From Dasypus novemcinctus (Eukaryota; Chordata; Mammalia; Cingulata; Dasypodidae): a DNA stretch of 64,000 nt. Made by a program: the position numbers and the translations under genes. The stretch is from positions 18,043,405-18,107,404 of the forward strand of contig NC_092216.1 of assembly GCF_030445035.2 (NCBI RefSeq), in the 5' to 3' direction. Positions within the stretch are counted from its first letter, which is position 1; each line of letters opens with the position of its first letter. The notes below the pieces were generated by a model. The model was not told the DNA's origin, did no database searches, and was given only the letters and a program-made list of their open reading frames with translations. This document shows positions 60,000 through 64,000 of the stretch, in pieces.

Positions 60000-61720
60000 G
60001 TACTACTCATCCCCACACCTGAGAATGGCACCCATCCCCACTCTCAAGGCAAACTGCCTTGGTAAAACCTATGGCCAACTAAGAGAAGAAGAGAGGTCTT
60101 CCTCACTCAGAAGAAGGGAGTTGTGATGGAGGGCAGAGAGAGGTTGCTCTTCCGTGAGTTTGGAGAGTGAAGCCCTCTTGGAATCTCTGCCCTACCCAAC
60201 CCAGCAAGTATAGGTTGAAAGACACCTTCATGGAAATGTTGACTTGTTGGCATGCAGGGAAACTGCAAAAAGAAAAAAAAAAAAGCTTTTTGGAATCTTG
60301 CCCAAACCACAGGACCCCTGGATTTCATCTGTGCCCCATTTAGTTGAGTCCCTGGCCATGTTTTATTAACCTAAGCTGGACAATTTTAAAGATTTGAAAT
60401 AAGATGAGATAAAAATCAAAGAGCAGTCATGAAACAAAAGCAATAGGGAAGAGAGAATTTGATCATCAGAGTAAATTCACCAGCATAATCAGATGACCAG
60501 ACATTACCAAAATATTACAAGCCATAATAAGAAAAAGATGTGGCCCAGTCAAAGGAACAAACAAAAAACCATGACAAGACACAGGATTTAAGAAAATTAA
60601 TCAATGATATTCACACAAATCCCCTAAACTAATTCAAAGAGTTGAAGGAAAACTAGGTAAAGAGATAAAGGACATTAAGACAACACTGGGTGAGCATAAA
60701 GAACAATCTGAAAGCCTGAAAAGAAAGGTATAATAGATCTTATAGAAGGAAAATCTCCCTGTCTGAAATTTTAAAATACATTCATTAGAGGCATGTAACA
60801 GCAGATTTGAATTGACAGAGGGCAAAATTCGTGAGTTAGAAGATAAAGAACCTAAATTGAAAAGACAGGAGCATAGAAAGAGAAAAGAACAGGAAAAAAC
60901 TGAGCAGGGACTCAGCAGATTAAATGACACTGTGAAACATGTTATAGGTGTCCCAGAAGGAGAAGAGAAAGGAAAAGGAACAGAGAGAATATTTGAAGAA
61001 ATGATGACAGAAAATTTCCCAATACTTATGAAAGAAATAAATACCAATATCCAAGAAGGACAACACATTCCAAACAATAAATATGAATGAACCTACTATT
61101 CCCAAGGTCAAATGGCAGACGCAAAGAGAGGATTCTGAAAGCAGCAAGAGAAAAACAATGCATCGCATACAAGTTCAGTGACACAAATGCCCATGAGAAA
61201 CCATGGAGAAAAGAAGGCAGTGATATGGCATATTTAAGGTACTGAAAGTAAGAAACGGTTAGCCAAGAATTCTTCATCCAGGAAAACTGTCCTTCAAAAA
61301 AGGGTAAATTTAAATTCTTCACAAACAAAAACAGAGTTTTTTCACTAAAAGACAACCAGATATCTTGCAAAGGATACTAAAGGGAGTGCTTAGACTGAAA
61401 GGACAAGGCAAGGGTGAGAGACTCAGAGAAGAGTGTAGAAATGAAGATCATAAATAAGGATAACTAGAGACTAAGATGACATGTAATGTAAGATATGACA
61501 ATGGAAAGTCAGAATAAAATGGATGGAGTAAGTAACACCTTTATTACAATAACATTGAACATTAATGAACTTAAGTCCCCAATCAAAAGACCCAGACTGA
61601 GAGAACGGATTTTTTTTTAAAAAAGGCATCTGTATATTGTCTACAGGAGACTTACCTTAGATGCAAGGATACAATTAGGCTAAAAGTGAAGAGTTGAAAG
61701 AATATCTCACAAAAATAGTA
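60000..61720 (+). mobile_element. L1 5' part: 5' UTR, ORF1, start of ORF2
   Basis: 5' UTR-like sequence to about 60500 precedes an ORF1 region. A 92-codon open stretch (60812-61090) contains HVIGVPEGEE and TERIFEEMM, the conserved ORF1 core, after a Lys/Glu-rich coiled-coil-like stretch. The 'agattctgaaagcagcaaga'-type block follows (61130) and ORF2 begins near 61540 (aacattgaacattaatgaac) but is cut off at the LTR near 61725. Confidence 0.65.
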
Positions 61721-61724
61721 AGAT

Positions 61725-62335
61725 ACCAGTAACTGGTTGGTTTTTATAAATGGTATTTATTTGGGGTAGGAGCTTACAGATGCCAGGTCATAAGGCGTAA
61801 GTTACTTCCCCAACCAAAGTCTACTTGGAGCAAGATACCTGCTGGCATCTGTGAGGATGCAGGCTTCCTGGGTTCCTACATTCCTGGGGCTTGCTTTCCT
61901 CTGGGTTCAAGGTTCCTTTTTCCCTGAGGCTGACTTCTCTTTCCTTTGCATGCTTACTTCCCAGGGCGCCAGCTTAAGTCTTCAGCACCAAACTCCAATA
62001 TCAAAACTCCAACATCAGAAACCCTCAACTCTGTTCTTTGCCATGACTTTTATCTGTGAACCCCCACCAACAAGAGGTGGGGAATCACCACCCTAATCAC
62101 AACGCAATCATGCCAGGCACAGATAAGATTGCCAACATAATCCAATATTTCTCTTTGGAATACATCAATAATATTAAACTACATTCCATCCTTTGAATTC
62201 CAAAAAGACAATACAATATTAAAAAAACAAACAAATTTTTACAATGCAAGTAATAAATCATATCACAATTTAAAGAAATACAGTTTGTCCTGGGACAAGT
62301 CATATCTGCTACAGACCCCTGAAATTACAAAACAA
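61725..62335 (-). mobile_element. 3' LTR of a class III (ERVL/MaLR-like) element
   Basis: On the plus strand it opens 'ggtttttataaatgg' and 'tatttatttggggtaggagc', the same text as the LTR at 63.8 kb. It then runs through 'gcaagatacctgctggcatc' and 'ctacattcctggggcttgc'. Compared with the other LTR, its outermost 40 or so bases are missing. Confidence 0.6.
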
Positions 62336-63795
62336 TCTGCTTCTAACACACAAATGGATAGAAAAAGGTTAACATTTTCATTACACTAAGGAGAAATTGG
62401 GAGGAAACCATGAGTTATTCTGCAGTTATTCTGCAGTTCAGTAGACCTGCAGGGCATCCTCTATTTGATTTTAAAGTCTGAGAGTCATTCTTAAGATGAT
62501 GTTTTTTTCTCCTTGGGATCTTATAGGAACCCACCCTTTCCACATGCTTGCCCAATGGCCATTTTCTTGGTTCCACCCTCATAAGGCATCTGGGTGTCAA
62601 CCAAGCTCCAGACCTCGCCTTCCAAGAGTGTTGGGGTGACAGCCACTCTTCATCCAATCCTTGGGTTAGTGTCTTAACTCCCGTAGTACAATGATGTGAA
62701 GACAATATTCCCCCTACACTTTGGCATACAAGCTCAACCCTTTCAGAGCAATGAGTTGACCACCTGGCCCTCCCTAACCCTTGCATACGGGCTCAACCCT
62801 CTCAGAGTAACAGGTTGACCACCTGGCCTCCCCTAACCTCTGTGGGACAGGTCCATTCCACTCAGAACTGTGGGGTGCTGTCCTTAATGACTCTAATCCT
62901 TGGGATATGTGTCCCACCCTCTATGTACCTGGGGCAGCAAAACTCTCCCAGAACATTGGACAGGAACATCCACTAAGAGGGAACAAACTCACCCTCTCTG
63001 TACACACGGCACATGGGTGGGGTTCCTCTCTTGGCCCAAAGTGATGTCTGAATGCCAGATCTCAGCTTCCATTGTTTTCCTCTTAAAGCTATTTCTCCTT
63101 CAAGCTCTCCTTTCCGTGTCCTTCTTATTCCAGGCTGACAGTGGTTTTGTTCATACAGCACTCTGAAACAGACTGTTGGTTTAGCTAGCTGGAGGCAGGG
63201 GTCCAAGCCATCAGACAGTAAGACTTTCCACAAGTCTTTCCTAGGTAACTACACCTTCAATCTTGATTTAACAGTTCCAAGTTTAGTTAAGTCCTGAAAT
63301 GGGCCACTTTCATCTGGTAGCTTGATTTCCAAAGGCTTAGAATTTCTAGAGTCAGTCTCTGTTTTCCTTTTGCCAAACAGTTCATTACTTAGCTTATCTT
63401 TCTCATCCAGCATTTTGCTAAAAGTGGCAAGTAGAAGCCAAGCTGCATTCTCAGAGTTTACTTTGGAAAGTTCTTCACCTAAATGCTCAGCCTTGCCATT
63501 TTCAAATTTTCCCTTCCATACAACACCAGGAATTAATCTTGCTAAGTTCTCTGCAACTTATAACATGGCTCACCTTTCCTCCAGTTTCCAATAATAGTTT
63601 CATCATTTACTTCAAAGGCATCATAAAAAATCTCTTTAGCATCCATAGTGCTATCAACAGTCTCTTCAAACTGAGATAGGCCTTTTCCATCAAGCATCTC
63701 AAAATTCCTCCAAAAAATACCCCTTACCTATTTATAAAACTGTTCCAGCATTTTGGTAATTAAAAACCACTTCCCCACTCCTCAGTATCAAATTC
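62336..63795 (-). mobile_element. Internal region of the class III element
   Basis: About 1.5 kb between two related LTRs, reading on the minus strand. Frames of 86-123 codons (62973-63233, 62415-62786) are not assignable to a known domain. No RT or integrase motif is visible, fitting a MaLR-like non-autonomous element. A repeated 'ctcaaccctntcagag...' segment occurs at 62728 and 62790. Confidence 0.5.
63775..63790 (-). other. Primer binding site, tRNA-Leu-like
   Basis: Five bases inside the LTR the minus strand reads TGATACTGAGGAGTGG, close to the Leu-type primer site typical of ERVL/MaLR elements. Confidence 0.55.
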
Positions 63796-64000
63796 TGTAT
63801 TGGTCAGCCGAAGGGGTGCTGCTGCAAAACACCAGAAATTGGTTGCTTTTTATAATGGGTATTTATTTGGGGTAGGAGCTTACAGCTACAAGGCCATAAA
63901 GCATAAATTACTTTGTTCATCAAAGTCTATTTGGAGCAAGATGACTGATGACATCTGTGAGGGTTCAGGCTTGCTGTGTTCCTACATTCCTGGGACTTGC
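63796..64000 (-). mobile_element. 5' LTR of the class III element, runs off the window
   Basis: On the minus strand it ends ...GACCAATACA. It matches the LTRs at 61.7 and 32.2 kb and continues beyond 64000. Confidence 0.6.

Overview
The window is nuclear DNA from a placental mammal, most likely a xenarthran such as the nine-banded armadillo (Dasypus). Dispersed tRNA-derived SINEs of the armadillo DAS type point there: four clear copies near 26.85, 29.05, 31.42 and 59.08 kb, plus a degraded tandem pair near 17.04 kb. So does one L1 family whose 3' end recurs about a dozen times. Most of the 64 kb is mobile-element debris. There is no bacterial-style gene organisation, CRISPR array or operon.

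One real host gene is visible: an intron-containing TSPY-family gene on the minus strand (ATG at 10582, stop at 8341). Its five coding exons are all open, keep consistent splice phases and sit behind a CpG-rich promoter. TSPY proper is a Y-linked, testis-expressed multicopy gene in most placentals, and its autosomal relatives are intronless retrocopies, so the window is probably Y-chromosomal. That placement is an inference from gene structure and is not proved by the sequence.

Layout: 1-8.3 kb is mostly unrecognised sequence with L1 3'-end fragments. 8.3-10.9 kb is TSPY and its promoter. 11-14.7 kb holds antisense L1 fragments and an ancient repeat. 14.9-20.8 kb is a nearly full-length but dead L1 whose 5' UTR is an array of roughly 108-bp tandem units. 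20.8-32.8 kb holds L1 ends, SINEs, MaLR-type LTRs and quiet sequence. 33-39.8 kb is a stack of nested insertions: L1 interrupted by an unclassified repeat, another L1, an EEF1A1 processed pseudogene and a 939-bp solo LTR. 39.9-44.7 kb is L1 inside L1 inside possible ERV sequence, including a 5'-inverted L1. 44.95-47.26 kb is an almost complete Tigger1 DNA transposon. 50.68-56.49 kb is a class II (betaretrovirus-like) endogenous retrovirus with both LTRs and a 6-bp target duplication, lacking protease and most of reverse transcriptase. 60-61.7 kb is an L1 5' half, and 61.7-64 kb is a class III (ERVL/MaLR-like) element on the minus strand that runs off the window.

Apart from TSPY no reading frame looks functional. 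Family names rest on recognised motifs and element ends without database searches; exact subfamily names are tentative.
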